From: Xestospongia bergquistia | Taxonomy: Eukaryota; Porifera; Demospongiae; Haplosclerida; Petrosiidae | Length of the DNA stretch: 64,000 nucleotides | NCBI GenBank assembly: GCA_963965975.1 | Contig: OZ014415.1 | Span: 7,445,001-7,509,000 of the forward strand | Direction of reading: 5' to 3' | In this document: in pieces, positions 1 to 11,234 of the stretch | Layout of the letters: every line of letters starts with the position of its first letter | How positions within the stretch are numbered: the first letter of the stretch is position 1 | Program-made: the position numbers and the translations under genes | The notes under the pieces: model-generated | The model's database searches: none | What the model was told of the DNA's origin: nothing | The model's input: only the letters and a program-made list of their open reading frames with translations

Positions 1-345
1 CATCATATAATTTGGGCATTGTGTTATATGGGGAGTTGTAGGACATCTTTCATGTATACATACATGTAGATTTACATATGATTACACAATATAATTTGGG
101 CATTGTGTTATATGGGGAGTTGTAAGAACAGTAGGACATCTGTCATGTATACATACATGTAGATTTACATATGATTGCACAATATAATTTGGGCATTGTG
201 TTATATGGAGAATGGTAAGAACAGTATAACATCCTTCATATATACACAGTGTGATGTAGATATTATTATTAGGTGATGACATTTATCGCATAGCAAGATG
301 ACTTATAGCAAGATGTATCTAGCGCCAAATGATTACACCATATAA
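1..345. repeat. Tandem repeat, about 85-93 bp unit
   Basis: A block containing 'ataatttgggcattgtg' recurs at about 5, 90 and 183, with a decayed copy near 329. Each unit also carries the same ATG/CAT-rich middle section. The open frames here are by-products of the repeat. The stretch lies upstream of, or inside an intron of, the ankyrin gene that follows. Confidence 0.8.
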
Positions 346-555
346 TTTGGTCATTGACAACTCAGTATTAAAATAGCTACTTTACATTATTGTAGTACTG
401 CTTACAATGAGTAATGTCTTTAAAGCTTAGAATACAACAACTATACCTTTAACTTTCATAAGTATACTTTATTTGGGAGAATAAAGGTTACTCCTTCAAT
501 TAATACATCTAATTTGGCTTGATTGCATTAAAGCTCAATGATCTTTTTATTCTAG

Positions 556-3500
556 GATCTCAAGTGTGTCAAAACACTTCTCTCTTCAATGCCAAGTCTG
601 ATTTCAACTAAAGACCAGTGGGGTAGAACTCCAGTTATGATAGCAGCTAGTAAAGTAAATAATGTGACATTAAAAAGAGTACATATAATTCAAATTGTTC
701 TTTTCATTGTTAATTAAGTTGGGTATTGTGCATGAATTTTAATAGAAAGGAGTATTAATAATAATAAATTATATTATATTATTTTTGTTTGAAGTTTTGC
801 TCTGTGTCTTTGTAATATAGGGTAATGTTCCTGTTATTCAATTGTTAGTAAAGAAAAGAGCTGATCTGATGGATTGTGATCATAATGGTAGAACTATCAT
901 CCATTGGGCTGTATCAGCTAAAGATGTAAGTATTATCTACAAGACTAGCTATTAGTAATTACAACTAGTATGATCAAGATATTAGTATTGATTTTTTAAT
1001 AAGTTTTAGACACTTTCAATTCAATGCTAACATTATTTGTTATTTTCTAGTTGTCTCTGCTCCATTTACTTTTAACTCGCTATCTACCTAATATTGAGTA
1101 CTGGTATAAAGTAGATAATGAAGGGGCTAGCCCATTACATTATGCTATAGTATTAGGCACTATAGAGATCGTCACATTCCTCTTATCAAAGGTACCTATG
1201 TATAATTAGTATAGTAATACAGTAATATACTATAGACTAAGTACACATGTAATATATACTTGATAGATGTACATGTATTTATATGTGTGTGCTGGGATTG
1301 TTCATTAACTTAATTCTATTTTCATCAATCTATTGTCCATTGCTTTCTAGGGGTTTGATGCAGCATTATTAACCTCACAAAATCTAGATATGTCACATGA
1401 TGCATCACATGATGATGGTTTAGCTCCTATCCATTGGTCTTGTGTACTTGGTTCACTACCACTGACTGAGTGTCTACTGGAACATAACAAGGGCTTATTA
1501 ACATTGACATCATCAAATAGAGGTTTACAACCATTACATATTGCTGCTACTGTAGGTACTGAGAACATATGTGATAAACTCATACAATTAGGAGCAGTGG
1601 TAAGTCACAAACAGTAATACAAACAATATATTATAGTTAATGACATTTACTGACTGTTCCTATTCAATATGCATGCGTAATTTATTAGTAGTACAATATA
1701 GTATAAGTTAATGATATTTAGTGACTGTTCCCATTCAATTTGTATGTGTACCGTAAATGTCAAAATTTTCGAGGTAGTTATATTTTCGCGGTTGAGTGAC
1801 ATTGCAAAAATTAGACTCGCGAATAATTAATAATCAAATTTTTGCGGTTGACACAAAATGCAAAATTATGAGTTCGGGAAAATTTTACGTGCGAAAGTTT
1901 GAGCAGCGAAAATTTTGACATTTAGGGTAGTTTATTAGTAACTATCTTAATAATATAATAACTACATCATTGTACATTAACTATCTTAATAATATAATAA
2001 CTACATCATTGCACATTAACTATCTTAATAATATAATAACTACATCATTGCACATTAACTATCTTAATAACTACATCATTGTACATTGCTACTAACATAT
2101 ATTGTTTGTTAATATTTCCTATAGGTAACTGACACTGATTCTAGTGGTCATACTCCACTTCATTTAGCAAGTAAATATGGCAACATTAACTGTGTCAAAC
2201 TATTACTAACACATAATGCTGAAATAAATGCTCAGAGTAAAGAGAAGAGGTACAGATAACATGATTTTTATTAGTTTTATGAGCTCTCTAGGACTGCATT
2301 ACATCTTGCTAGTGAAGCAGGACATGCTGAGACAGTTAATGAACTTCTACAGTGTGGTTCAGAGAGAGATAGACCTTCTGGAGACAATAATAACTGGTAT
2401 ATAATTCTAGTTGTGTCATATTTAGTTAACTTATTGATTCCTTTACATTTAGTCCAATTCATTTAGCAGCTATTCATGGCCATGTTCAAATTATTGAAAT
2501 TTTACTAAAGTGAGTATTATAAACCTCTTTTATTAATGAATTTCTATTTTATGTTACTAGTAATTTATATACCTGTTGATCTCCTGTCAAACTATTCTAC
2601 AGTATTACTTTTATCATTCATTCTATACCTTAGATATGAATGTGTAGTAGATTTAACTAGAGAAGTGGATGGACGTACTTCTCTTCATTTGGCTGCTGAG
2701 AATGGTCACACTACTTGCTGTGAATACATACTAAACCAAGGAGCTGAACTAAACAAGAAAGATACCAATATTGAAGGGTAAACAAACAAGAATAGCTAAA
2801 TAAATTAAACCCAAATTACTTCAACACTTCATTGTTGCTTATTCTCCACTCAAAACTCATTTCTATACATGTAGGTATACTTCACTTGATCTTGCTCTTC
2901 TCAACAATCATGACATCACTGCTAATTACTTAATTTCACAAGGGGCCAGAACTGGAGGAGGACAAATTCATTGTGCTGCTACTACCATACAATTAGTATG
3001 GAGATTTCATGTCCACAAAGTAAGAAATGACAGATACTTGTAATATATGTACTTATATAACTGAATGTTGTTCCATATATATTTTCTAAGAGCTCCTTTT
3101 CGTCCTATAGCGTCGTGTTGCTGTCAGTATGGACTGGGGTGCTAGAATAATTCAATACTATGCTTGTCAATGGATGGATAGGGTGCGAGCTAGGAGACTG
3201 AGGAGGATAAGAGAAAAGAGACGTCACGAGGCTGCCTGTATTATACAGAAAAATTGGTTGAATTATATCAATGAGAAGAAATGTATGGAGGAGTCATATT
3301 TTGCGCTGAAGACTAAATTAACCCAGTAAGTGTGCTTTCTGAGTAAGTATACTAGTATTTAGTGTGAAATCTATCACTAACATTGGCTTTACTTAATATT
3401 ATAGTAGAAATATAACTTGTATGAGTAGCATTGAAGTATGGGAGTCATGTAACCATTGGTAGTATAATATGATTTAATGCTCATCTTTTTGCTATAGTGA

Positions 3501-4804
3501 ATACATGGCTACTCACATGATAATGCAAGAATTAGAACAACAAGCAAGAAATATACATCTTCCATCAAATGGTCCAGCTCCCAGTACATCCACCCTCAAA
3601 ACTCTCCCCTCTTCTCTCCCTCGTACCAGTCACCTCCTACGATCTGGTATGCATCCCACTCCTCTTTTTCCCTTAGAGTCTCTGTTATTTCAACAAAGAC
3701 CCAAAAAACAACTCATAAAATCCATACCTCCACCTCGAATAAGAACAGTTCCTGAGAGACCAAATGCACATACTAATAGAGTCAGTTTTCTACATACAGC
3801 TCCTACTAGTAAATCATCCAGCCAAGTTAATACTACCTCAATAAATAGAACATTAACACAATCAATTGAGACTGTTAAAACTCCTGAGATAGCCAGTCCA
3901 ACAGATGGTAGCATTGTTGATGTTGAGGGCCTTGAGGCATCCACAGAGGTATTAAATACTACTACATCCCCTTCAAAAGAGCATCTCACTTTAACTCAAT
4001 CTCATAGCAATCAAGTTGTCTCTCTCCCTTCAATTACTTCACCAGTATCACCATTAACAAGTCCAACACATCAACATACTCTCATCTCTCCTAAAACTAC
4101 TACTAGCTTTCCTCTACCTAACACTTCAACACAACCTCTTCTCGTCTCTTCAATGACCACAAACACATTTCCCTTACCTATTATTTCAACACATGATAAC
4201 ATTAACATTAAATCCAGTTCAGTTGCTAGTACACCAGAACACACATCTCCGGATCCCAAAGCTATAGTATTTCCTCAACTACCTTCCCTACATAGTACAG
4301 CACAGCCATCATCAACTAGTGTACTTGAATCAACTTCCACTCCATCTACAGTTAAGGACTCTTCACTTCCTCTTATACCATCTTCCCCTTATATGGTCAA
4401 GGAAGATGTCCTCCTACCACAACCAGTCCAGCTCAGTAGGATGGCCACCAAAGATAACTTGGCAGCAGAACCTTCAGTAGAGAGTGCTGCTAAATCTAAA
4501 AAAGAGTCAAAACTCAAAAGAAATGAAGATAAGATGAAGAAATCCTCTCAATCTGCAGATAAGGTATTGTAAATTAATGTATTCCAGACTATATATGTAA
4601 CCAGCTTTCAGATGATTGAATGGTTCTGTCTATAGTCTAAGCCTTTCATTAATACATGTAAGTGTTATTTATATGTCTATATCCATTACAGTCTAGTCCT
4701 ACCACTGACATTCAAGATCAAGCACTGTTAGTACAACATGCTCAACGATATAATAAACTACAGGAAGTACTAGGACTATTACAACAAGCAAAAGAAGCTT
4801 ATAG
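556..4804 (+). CDS. Ankyrin-repeat / IQ-motif protein, inversin-like (5' partial)
   Basis: Twelve exons join in frame with GT-AG borders: 556-654, 821-925, 1051-1191, 1351-1599, 2125-2249, 2292-2396, 2453-2509, 2634-2777, 2875-3019, 3111-3325, 3498-4563 and 4692-4804. The N-terminal two thirds are ankyrin repeats, seen as recurring G-x-TPLHLA-like cores such as 'GHTPLHLASKYG' and 'GRTSLHLAAENGH'. Exons at 2875-3325 hold two IQ-like basic helices ('IQLVWRFHVHKRR', 'ACIIQKNW'). The large exon 3498-4563 encodes a Ser/Thr/Pro-rich, low-complexity tail ending in a Lys-rich run, followed by a coiled-coil exon. Ankyrin plus IQ is the inversin/nephrocystin-2 layout, a ciliary scaffold, and the next gene is also ciliary. 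First exons are outside the window. Orthology to INVS is a guess; the class is firm. Confidence 0.82.
1749..1930. mobile_element. MITE-like element with terminal inverted repeats
   Basis: The left end 'taccgtaaatgtcaaaattt' and the right end, read on the opposite strand ('taccctaaatgtcaaaattt'), match at all but one position over 20 bases. The interior is AT-rich with CG-containing sub-repeats and has no coding capacity. It lies in an intron of the ankyrin gene. This is the structure of a short non-autonomous DNA transposon. Confidence 0.75.
1926..2090. repeat. Tandem repeat, about 39 bp unit, about four copies
   Basis: The unit contains 'aactatcttaataatataat' followed by 'aactacatcattg'. 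It repeats three times almost perfectly and once in shortened form, directly after the MITE in the same intron. Confidence 0.85.
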
Positions 4805-4824
4805 GTTAGTCAAATTAAAGATAG

Positions 4825-5068
4825 ACCATTCACATTAACTTTGACCTTTGACCTTTGTTTTTATACTGTAATATTACTTCTTGTTCAATTTCTAAGTATA
4901 AGGTACCAAATTACTCCAATAGTCCTTCCCCTTAACGTGGTATAAGTCTGCAATCAATATGTTTTCAAAGTTATCTGTATTATCCATAAACAAAATATTG
5001 TAATAAAGGTATAATATGATGAAGCCATTAAAGTGATTTCAAAGGTCAAAGTAAATGTGTTTAATTAC
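4825..5068. mobile_element. Foldback (inverted-repeat) element, copy 1
   Basis: The left arm has 'ttcacattaactttgacct' and the right arm has its imperfect reverse complement near 5040-5065 ('caaaggtcaaagtaaatgtg'). A related element lies at 24883-25110 in the PG-repeat gene, so this is a dispersed family. It has no coding potential. The rest of 5070-6096 shows no gene. Confidence 0.6.
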
Positions 5069-6096
5069 ATGTATTAATGTTGGTGCACTATCAGAGTGAT
5101 TTCAGTAATCCTGGAACAAATGAATGAATATAGATGGCTTTTATTAAATTGAAAGTCCTTCACTTGCATACACAGAATTAAACTTAGCTTGTGTATAAAG
5201 CATATTTGGTGGTAATACTGATGATAGCCTCAAGTTCTCATATATCATAGTACACAGATGCTTTTAAGGTGTACTATAATTATCTGTCTAATTCATTCAC
5301 ACAGAGGTTACTTGTAGTTTCATATAGCAGTTAATACTTTGTTGTGTATTAATTCCCATCCCTAAACCCTAATAATTAACTAAACATGGACTTCCTGCTT
5401 CTGCTTGCCATTTCCATTCTCATTTTTCATGCTTCAAGTTGCCAATTGATTTTGAGCCAAAAAGCCAACCCAGTTTAATCTCATTCCCAGGCACATACTT
5501 AGATAATAGGATAAGGGTATTAAGGGAGGGGCATCAATAGAAGAAACTAAACCCAGTCATCCCACAAGTTAACTGAAGTGGGATGACTCAGAAGAGTTTT
5601 CTTTGTTATTAATAAGACATCCTGCTCTTTCGTGTTTATCTGAGTTTTATCAGGTAGATAGATACCTTAAGTTTCTTATTAAAGTCAAACGGAATTACTC
5701 ATTGTAATGGTACAGCTGGTATGAATGCATGGTCAGCTTATCCAACACCTGTAAAAACAGTTCTATTATTGGCTTCCTTCTAGTTCTTTTACTGTTTTAC
5801 ATGCATAATAACTACATGCAAGATTTATATTGAATGCAACACACTTTACTATTTTGCAATAAGAACACATAATTTATTAGAAATTTTGCCAGTGGATTGG
5901 TTTTGCTTATCTATTAATAGCCATTAATACTGTACATAGGAACACCCTTATGATTAATTATATTACCTCCAGGCTGGATAATTTGTTATTATTTTGTTAA
6001 TGTCAAACAATATCAAAATTTCTACAAGCATAATCAGTATACAATAATCCTAAAGTAAGTTCTATTAGTAAGTCAAAAAGTCTTGACATCATCATC

Positions 6097-7221
6097 TTAC
6101 AAGAAAATTAAGGTGGTTGCCACTGTCATACATATAAGTGACTTAACAACACCTAGGTACATAATATAACCTGCACTACTACAGTTCTGGATAAAGTTGG
6201 CAACAAGAGGTTTAGCTGTGTTATTCCAAAATGTTCCCATGTCCTCATAAAACTTATTATTGTACTTGGTTGCTGATTGGATAGCACTGTTACAGTCCGA
6301 TATTGTACAGGTACCAGCAGAAGTAGTTCCTCCAAGAGTAGTTCTGCAATAAAACTTTTGGAAAGATGAAGGATTATTCATAATGGCAATTTCAGTCATA
6401 TTAACAATAAACTGCAAGGTAGAATTATCCACAGCAGCATAGCCTTTTGTACGAAGTTTCCAAAACCGAAATAACTTATTAGGATAGTTTTCTTCACTCC
6501 AGATATTCCATTGACTCGCAGGGACTGGGATTCGAATCTTTTTGTTACACGTGTCTTGAACTCCATTGCCTGGTAAATCAATTACAACATTATTTCCATT
6601 AGGATCAAAGGCTAAGGCATTGGTAGTATATTCAAGATCATCATGTTTGCCAAAAAAGTTCTTATTCCATGGAGCACTGTCTATTTCATCAGTAGTTCCA
6701 TCATTTGCCATTTTATTGCCAATGTGCACAACTCGAGTGGAGTATTGACAGCTTCCATTGCCCCAGTTGTTTGTACAAATGTTTCGGATTTGTTCGATTG
6801 TACATGAAACATCCATATCTAAGTCATTTGGGGCTCTTTCAAGGAATTGATCTCTGACTGAACCACCAAAGGGAAAACAGAGGCAGCCTTGTTGGCGAAA
6901 TTTATCCAGGACATCTTTTATTGTTGTTCCATTGAGACCAGGTACAATGAGAGTAAACATGGTGTTCATTCCATTGGTAACGGCAGGAGATCGTACTACA
7001 GTCACTGTGGCATTTTCCCACGGTCTGGGAAGAGATTGGAATCCATTAGGAAAAGAGAGAGTAGACTTATTTACTTGTGTATAGTCAGAACAAGCTCCTG
7101 TCTGTCACTTTTGTAGATGAAAGAGTGATCCTAGAGGAAGAGTTATCTTAACTTGAGTACCAGACAGACCCAAACTAGCATAGATGACCAGCAACAATAC
7201 AACTACCAACACTCTGCTCAT
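6097..7221 (-). CDS. Predicted secreted nucleotidyltransferase-like protein (CCA/poly(A) polymerase head fold)
   Basis: Two exons, 7221-7161 and 7097-6097, are separated by a 63-nt GT-AG intron. Splicing removes the in-frame TGA that would otherwise separate the leader from the body, giving 353 aa. The first 20 residues are a strong signal peptide (M-S-R, then a Val/Leu run). The body carries the class-II nucleotidyltransferase signature 'GGSVRD' followed by 'NDLDMD' (the metal-binding D-x-D), then 'TTNALAFDP' and a 'LFRFWKLRTKGY' stretch that match later blocks of the tRNA nucleotidyltransferase/poly(A) polymerase head. Several N-glycosylation sequons, many Cys and a hydrophobic C-terminus ('VATTLIFL') suggest a secreted or GPI-anchored product. 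A tRNA or mRNA role would need a cytosolic or mitochondrial form, so its substrate is unknown. It lies within the large putative intron, antisense to the host gene. Confidence 0.72.
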
Positions 7222-7260
7222 GTTTCTTTCAACGATCAAGGCTCATGTCTTCACTATATT

Positions 7261-7307
<47 letters not shown>

Positions 7308-8644
7308 TGTATGTATGTGTGTATGTATGTGTATATGTGTATAACTGTCTACTTGGAATCTTAGGTTGGACTTGTGGTATGACTAGGCTGGGTTAATTAA
7401 ATCACTATAATAATCAATGTTATAATGAATTTAATTGTGTGGTTCAAAATTGTCTAAACAATGGGTATTGTTCCTCCTTTTGTAACTTGATCTAAAATAT
7501 GTGGTGGCCTGGTACAATCATCCTATAGTTATGTGGTGTATTGTACAACAATCGTCCTATAGCTATGTGGTCTATTGCACAACAATCGTCCTATAGCTAT
7601 GTGGTCTATTGCACAACAATCGTCCTATAGCTATGTGGTCTATTGCACAACAATCGTCCTATAGCTATGTGGTCTATTGCACAACAATCGTCCTATATGG
7701 CTGTACAAAAACAATATTATTCATTGAGCAATCATCTTTCAACAAAATGGACTTGTGATGAAGTGATCTTTAATTTTGTGATATTGGGATATTGACATAT
7801 TATTATTGCAGTCCTGCAAATGTAGCTATCATAAGTTAAACATTAGTCTGTATCAATATTCACCACACTAATGGTCACAGAACATTAGCATCTTGTTCTA
7901 GCTACAAAGTGATTAGTGGGACAATGTTTCCATAGACCACATCATTATTCAAATAGAACAGATAAGATACACGCCTTTGTTGACATCAGGACAGTATGAC
8001 AATTGCTGAATGTACAGTGATATGAAATTATTGTGGGAGGACGATTTTGCAATAGACTACAAGACAATAGGACAATTGTTCACATATAAAAGATTACATT
8101 GCCACAGTGCAATCCTCATATAGATCCAAAACACAACTGCAAAAATAACTAAGACTATTATAGTCTTTTGTACAAAAGATTATAACCCCCCGAACTACAC
8201 TGCAAAATATCAAAATATCCATGCAGTAATTGTTACGTTAATCGTCAAATTAGTAAGTTATAAAAAATTGATTAGTTGATTTAATCAATATATGGTTATA
8301 CTGGTTACATGTATCAAAATTACTTGATGCAAATATAAGTAAATAAAATACTATTTTTATTACTGCAAACATGTCTGTCATGTTTTTAAACATTGTTTGA
8401 GCTAGTGAAAGATTTGTGATCTCATTATTAATTATGAGTGGTACCGTATACATGGTCTATAGGAAGGACCACAAATGCTATATAACTGTTTTATATCAAG
8501 ATACAAGCACAACTTAACTATCACAAACAATAGTCATATTTAAAGCCTCAATTTAAAAGCAACAAAACCATCTGATATTAACTGTTCAATGATTTAATCA
8601 AAAATAAAGTAAAATACAGATGCCAAATTGCATGTATATGACCA
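7222..8644. other. Intergenic stretch, repeats only
   Basis: No gene is recognised. It contains a (TA)n/(TATG)n microsatellite at about 7261-7340 and a minisatellite at about 7520-7695. The remainder is AT-rich sequence with stop codons in all frames. Confidence 0.6.
7520..7695. repeat. 34-bp minisatellite, about five copies
   Basis: The phrase 'cctatagctatgtggtctat' followed by 'tgcacaacaatcgt' repeats head-to-tail with a 34-base period. The first and last copies are variant and the middle copies nearly identical. Confidence 0.9.
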
Positions 8645-10192
8645 TCAAAGAACAAGTTCCAGGTCATATTTCCCATTTTTTCCCCAACAATGATAACGTG
8701 GGTTACTGTGATCAGGCTTCCACTGTACGAGACAATTAAAATCTCTAATATTCTTGCATTTAATTATTGTACCAACACCAACTTCACGATCACCATAACA
8801 CCAATCAGGTCCAGGTTTCACTTGAGTACCAATTAAATTCCAAACATTCACATGATCCACACGAACAATGAATGAAACTACTGGTTTTGGAACTAGATTT
8901 GATGTCAGTTCAAAAATGTATTTCCCAGGTACTGCTGGAGTGAACTCCAATTCTAATCGATCATCACTAGCCACCTTTACAGGACAACTTGATGAGATTA
9001 TACTTTTATTACGAATATATTTGCATTCCCATTTCTCAGTCCGTGTCATTGGCTCATCTACAAGATACACAAATTTGGTTTTCTCGCTTAAGTTTGCAGT
9101 GAATTGTTGAAGACTCCCACCTTCAAGAAATACTACGTTTTCAGCTATTGAAAATGCTCCAAGACTCAATAAATGTAGCTCCGGTGATTTTTTAAATTCA
9201 ATATGAGGGGTTGTAATACTTTGTATAACAGATAAATCAACATTAGTAGAATTAAGCTCTGTCAGACGATGGAGGAGTTGATTCATAAGAGATAACATCT
9301 GCCCCTCACTACCTTGCTTTTGATAACGTTCACTAAATGCTTGACAACTCTTGAATTGACATATCATAATTTCAAAATTGTTCTTGATTGCCCATATTGT
9401 CTTACAGTCTTCAGTAAACTTGGACTCAACTTGTTTTAAAAGCTCCTCCTTCATTACTTGTATTTTTGTGATATATTCATCACATACTGCATTTATTTCA
9501 GCTTCAAGCTTATCTCGTTGATTACAAACCTGCTTCTCAAATTTCTTAACAAAAGCAAGGTCATTTTCGAATGCAATCTCTTTATCTTCAATATCATTTG
9601 TTTCTGACTTAATCCGTTCCATCAACTCATCTTGAATATTATTGAAGAAGTCATAGCTATGTTCTTTATGAGTAGACTCTAACATACACTTACAACATAC
9701 CAATGTATCACAGGTATTACAGAAGACTTCTAATTCATACTTTGGATGACAAGAGCATAGAGCAGGTTGTATGATATTGTGGCTACTTAATGAAGAGGTA
9801 TTTTCTGAACTAATTTCGTTGGTAGAAATTAACTTTATTTTCTTGTGGACAGGACCATGACAACATTCACACAAATACTCATTACAGTCTCGACAATAAA
9901 CAGCTACCTCACCAGAGGTACACAAACGACATATCTTTGTCTCTTCTTTCTTTGTTATATCGGCTTTAGCTGCCTCTAGCTCTGGTAAGATGGAGAGATC
10001 ACAGAGAAAGTTAGTCACGTCTCCTTTTGGTATCTCATGTTTAGCTCTACATTGAGGACAACTAAGGTCACTCTTCTGATCACTCACAAGACCTTGTAAA
10101 CACTTTAGACAATACGTATGAAGACAAGGAAGAATACGAGGATCACTAAAGAGTTCCAAACATATACTACACTTAAAGGCAGAGCCAGCCAT
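8645..10192 (-). CDS. TRIM-type E3 ubiquitin ligase with MIB/HERC2-like C-terminus (TRIM-1)
   Basis: A single-exon 515-aa protein. The RING finger has Cys8, Cys11, Cys23, His25, Cys28, Cys31, Cys45 and Cys48. Two B-box-like zinc modules follow (about 85-125 and 145-185), then a coiled coil (about 190-300), an Ig/filamin-like beta domain (about 345-450, 'AVPGKYIFELTSN') and a final segment with 'VKPGPDWCYGDREVGVGT' ending 'GKYDLELVL'. That last pattern is the MIB/HERC2 domain signature (GPDW...D..G.GTV...GKYDL). RING-B-box-coiled-coil defines TRIM ligases, and the MIB/HERC2 end probably binds substrate. B-box 1 lacks one residue before 'YCRDC' relative to its sisters. It is the first of five in a minus-strand array. 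Confidence 0.88.
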   Translation of the reverse strand: MAGSAFKCSICLELFSDPRILPCLHTYCLKCLQGLVSDQKSDLSCPQCRAKHEIPKGDVTNFLCDLSILPELEAAKADITKKEETKICRLCTSGEVAVYCRDCNEYLCECCHGPVHKKIKLISTNEISSENTSSLSSHNIIQPALCSCHPKYELEVFCNTCDTLVCCKCMLESTHKEHSYDFFNNIQDELMERIKSETNDIEDKEIAFENDLAFVKKFEKQVCNQRDKLEAEINAVCDEYITKIQVMKEELLKQVESKFTEDCKTIWAIKNNFEIMICQFKSCQAFSERYQKQGSEGQMLSLMNQLLHRLTELNSTNVDLSVIQSITTPHIEFKKSPELHLLSLGAFSIAENVVFLEGGSLQQFTANLSEKTKFVYLVDEPMTRTEKWECKYIRNKSIISSSCPVKVASDDRLELEFTPAVPGKYIFELTSNLVPKPVVSFIVRVDHVNVWNLIGTQVKPGPDWCYGDREVGVGTIIKCKNIRDFNCLVQWKPDHSNPRYHCWGKNGKYDLELVL

Positions 10193-10709
10193 GCTTTAAT
10201 AATTTGGATGAGGGAGTGGCTTAATGTGTGAATAAAAATAATTATTATGCAATTGGAGCAAAAATATTTAACGCTTTTATCTTCTGCGAACTGCTCATGC
10301 ATTACCTGTGCATTCACGAGGGTAAGTAAGATTAATGGAAATCCATTCCTTGTACAATTTTGAGGCATTCTTTCCTCCTGGGATAACTAATACTGAAAAC
10401 AGAGACAAGGAAGCAGCCATGTTTAAGAAGGAGTGGCTTACATTGTTTTCATTTTCTCTTCAACATGCATAGTGTAGAAGCATATGTTAAAATTACAATG
10501 TTTTTGGTTTGAGTTGACTATAAGTTTGTGAATAGTTTTGTGTTCTAAACAATTTATATACAGCAGCATAAAATAGAAGATGAAATAACAAAACTATTAT
10601 AGTATATTATTGAACTAAGAGGTAGCATTCATTAAACAAAACTAAACTACAACATGGTACATGGTAATATAAACAAAAGAAACTTTGTATCTCACTGTTA
10701 GTCACTTTA

Positions 10710-10925
10710 TTTCACATAAATTTCATAAAATCCCAGAGGAGTATCTTCATGATCCTCAGTACCGTAACTTGCACAGATCCTTAGTCCAATGTAGTCAGAA
10801 GTAGGAATTTTGAGCAGCTTATGAAACCATGGTAAACCAGGAGCTTGACAACAGACCTTCTCTATCAATCCACACTGTTTACCATCCCAGACTCACAGAA
10901 ATAGTCATTGCCAATGAAATCTGTG
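10710..10925 (-). pseudogene. 3' fragment of the fibrinogen-like gene
   Basis: This stretch is nearly identical to the 3' end of the gene at 13318-14541, but it ends after about 215 bp and lacks an internal piece of about 53 bp. The lost piece in the intact copy is flanked by the direct repeat 'ccag', one copy of which remains here. No promoter-side coding remains. It marks the edge of a duplicated TRIM plus fibrinogen-like unit of about 2.6 kb. Confidence 0.85.
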
Positions 10926-11234
10926 AATCAATGAAACTACACTGCAAAATCTTGGAAGTTTCTATGCAGTAAGTGTTACTCCTTCATGTCAAATTAGTAA
11001 CAGTTACAAAACTTTAGATTGGTTAATTTAATTAATCAATATATGGTCATAAAGGTTATGTGTACCAAAATTACTTGATGCAAATAAGTAAACAAAATAC
11101 TGTTTTTATTACTCCAAACATGTCTGTCAGGTTTTTGAGCATTAATTGTTTAAGCTAATCTCATAAAAACCATCTGATATCAACTGTTCAATGTTTAAAG
11201 TAAAAACAGATGCCAAACTGTATGTATATGACCA

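Noticed and set aside
82..282. 66-codon open frame on the minus strand
   Set aside because: Its peptide repeats with the DNA tandem repeat; it is a product of the repeat, not a gene.
7153..7396. Two overlapping plus-strand frames ending in Ile/Tyr/Val runs
   Set aside because: They read through the (TA)n/(TATG)n microsatellite and the antisense of the secreted nucleotidyltransferase leader.
10285..10430. TRIM-like start ('MAASLS') on the minus strand upstream of TRIM-1, repeated at about 12890-13045
   Set aside because: Only the first few codons resemble TRIM; the frames then differ between the two copies. It is a relic carried along by unit duplication, not a separate gene.
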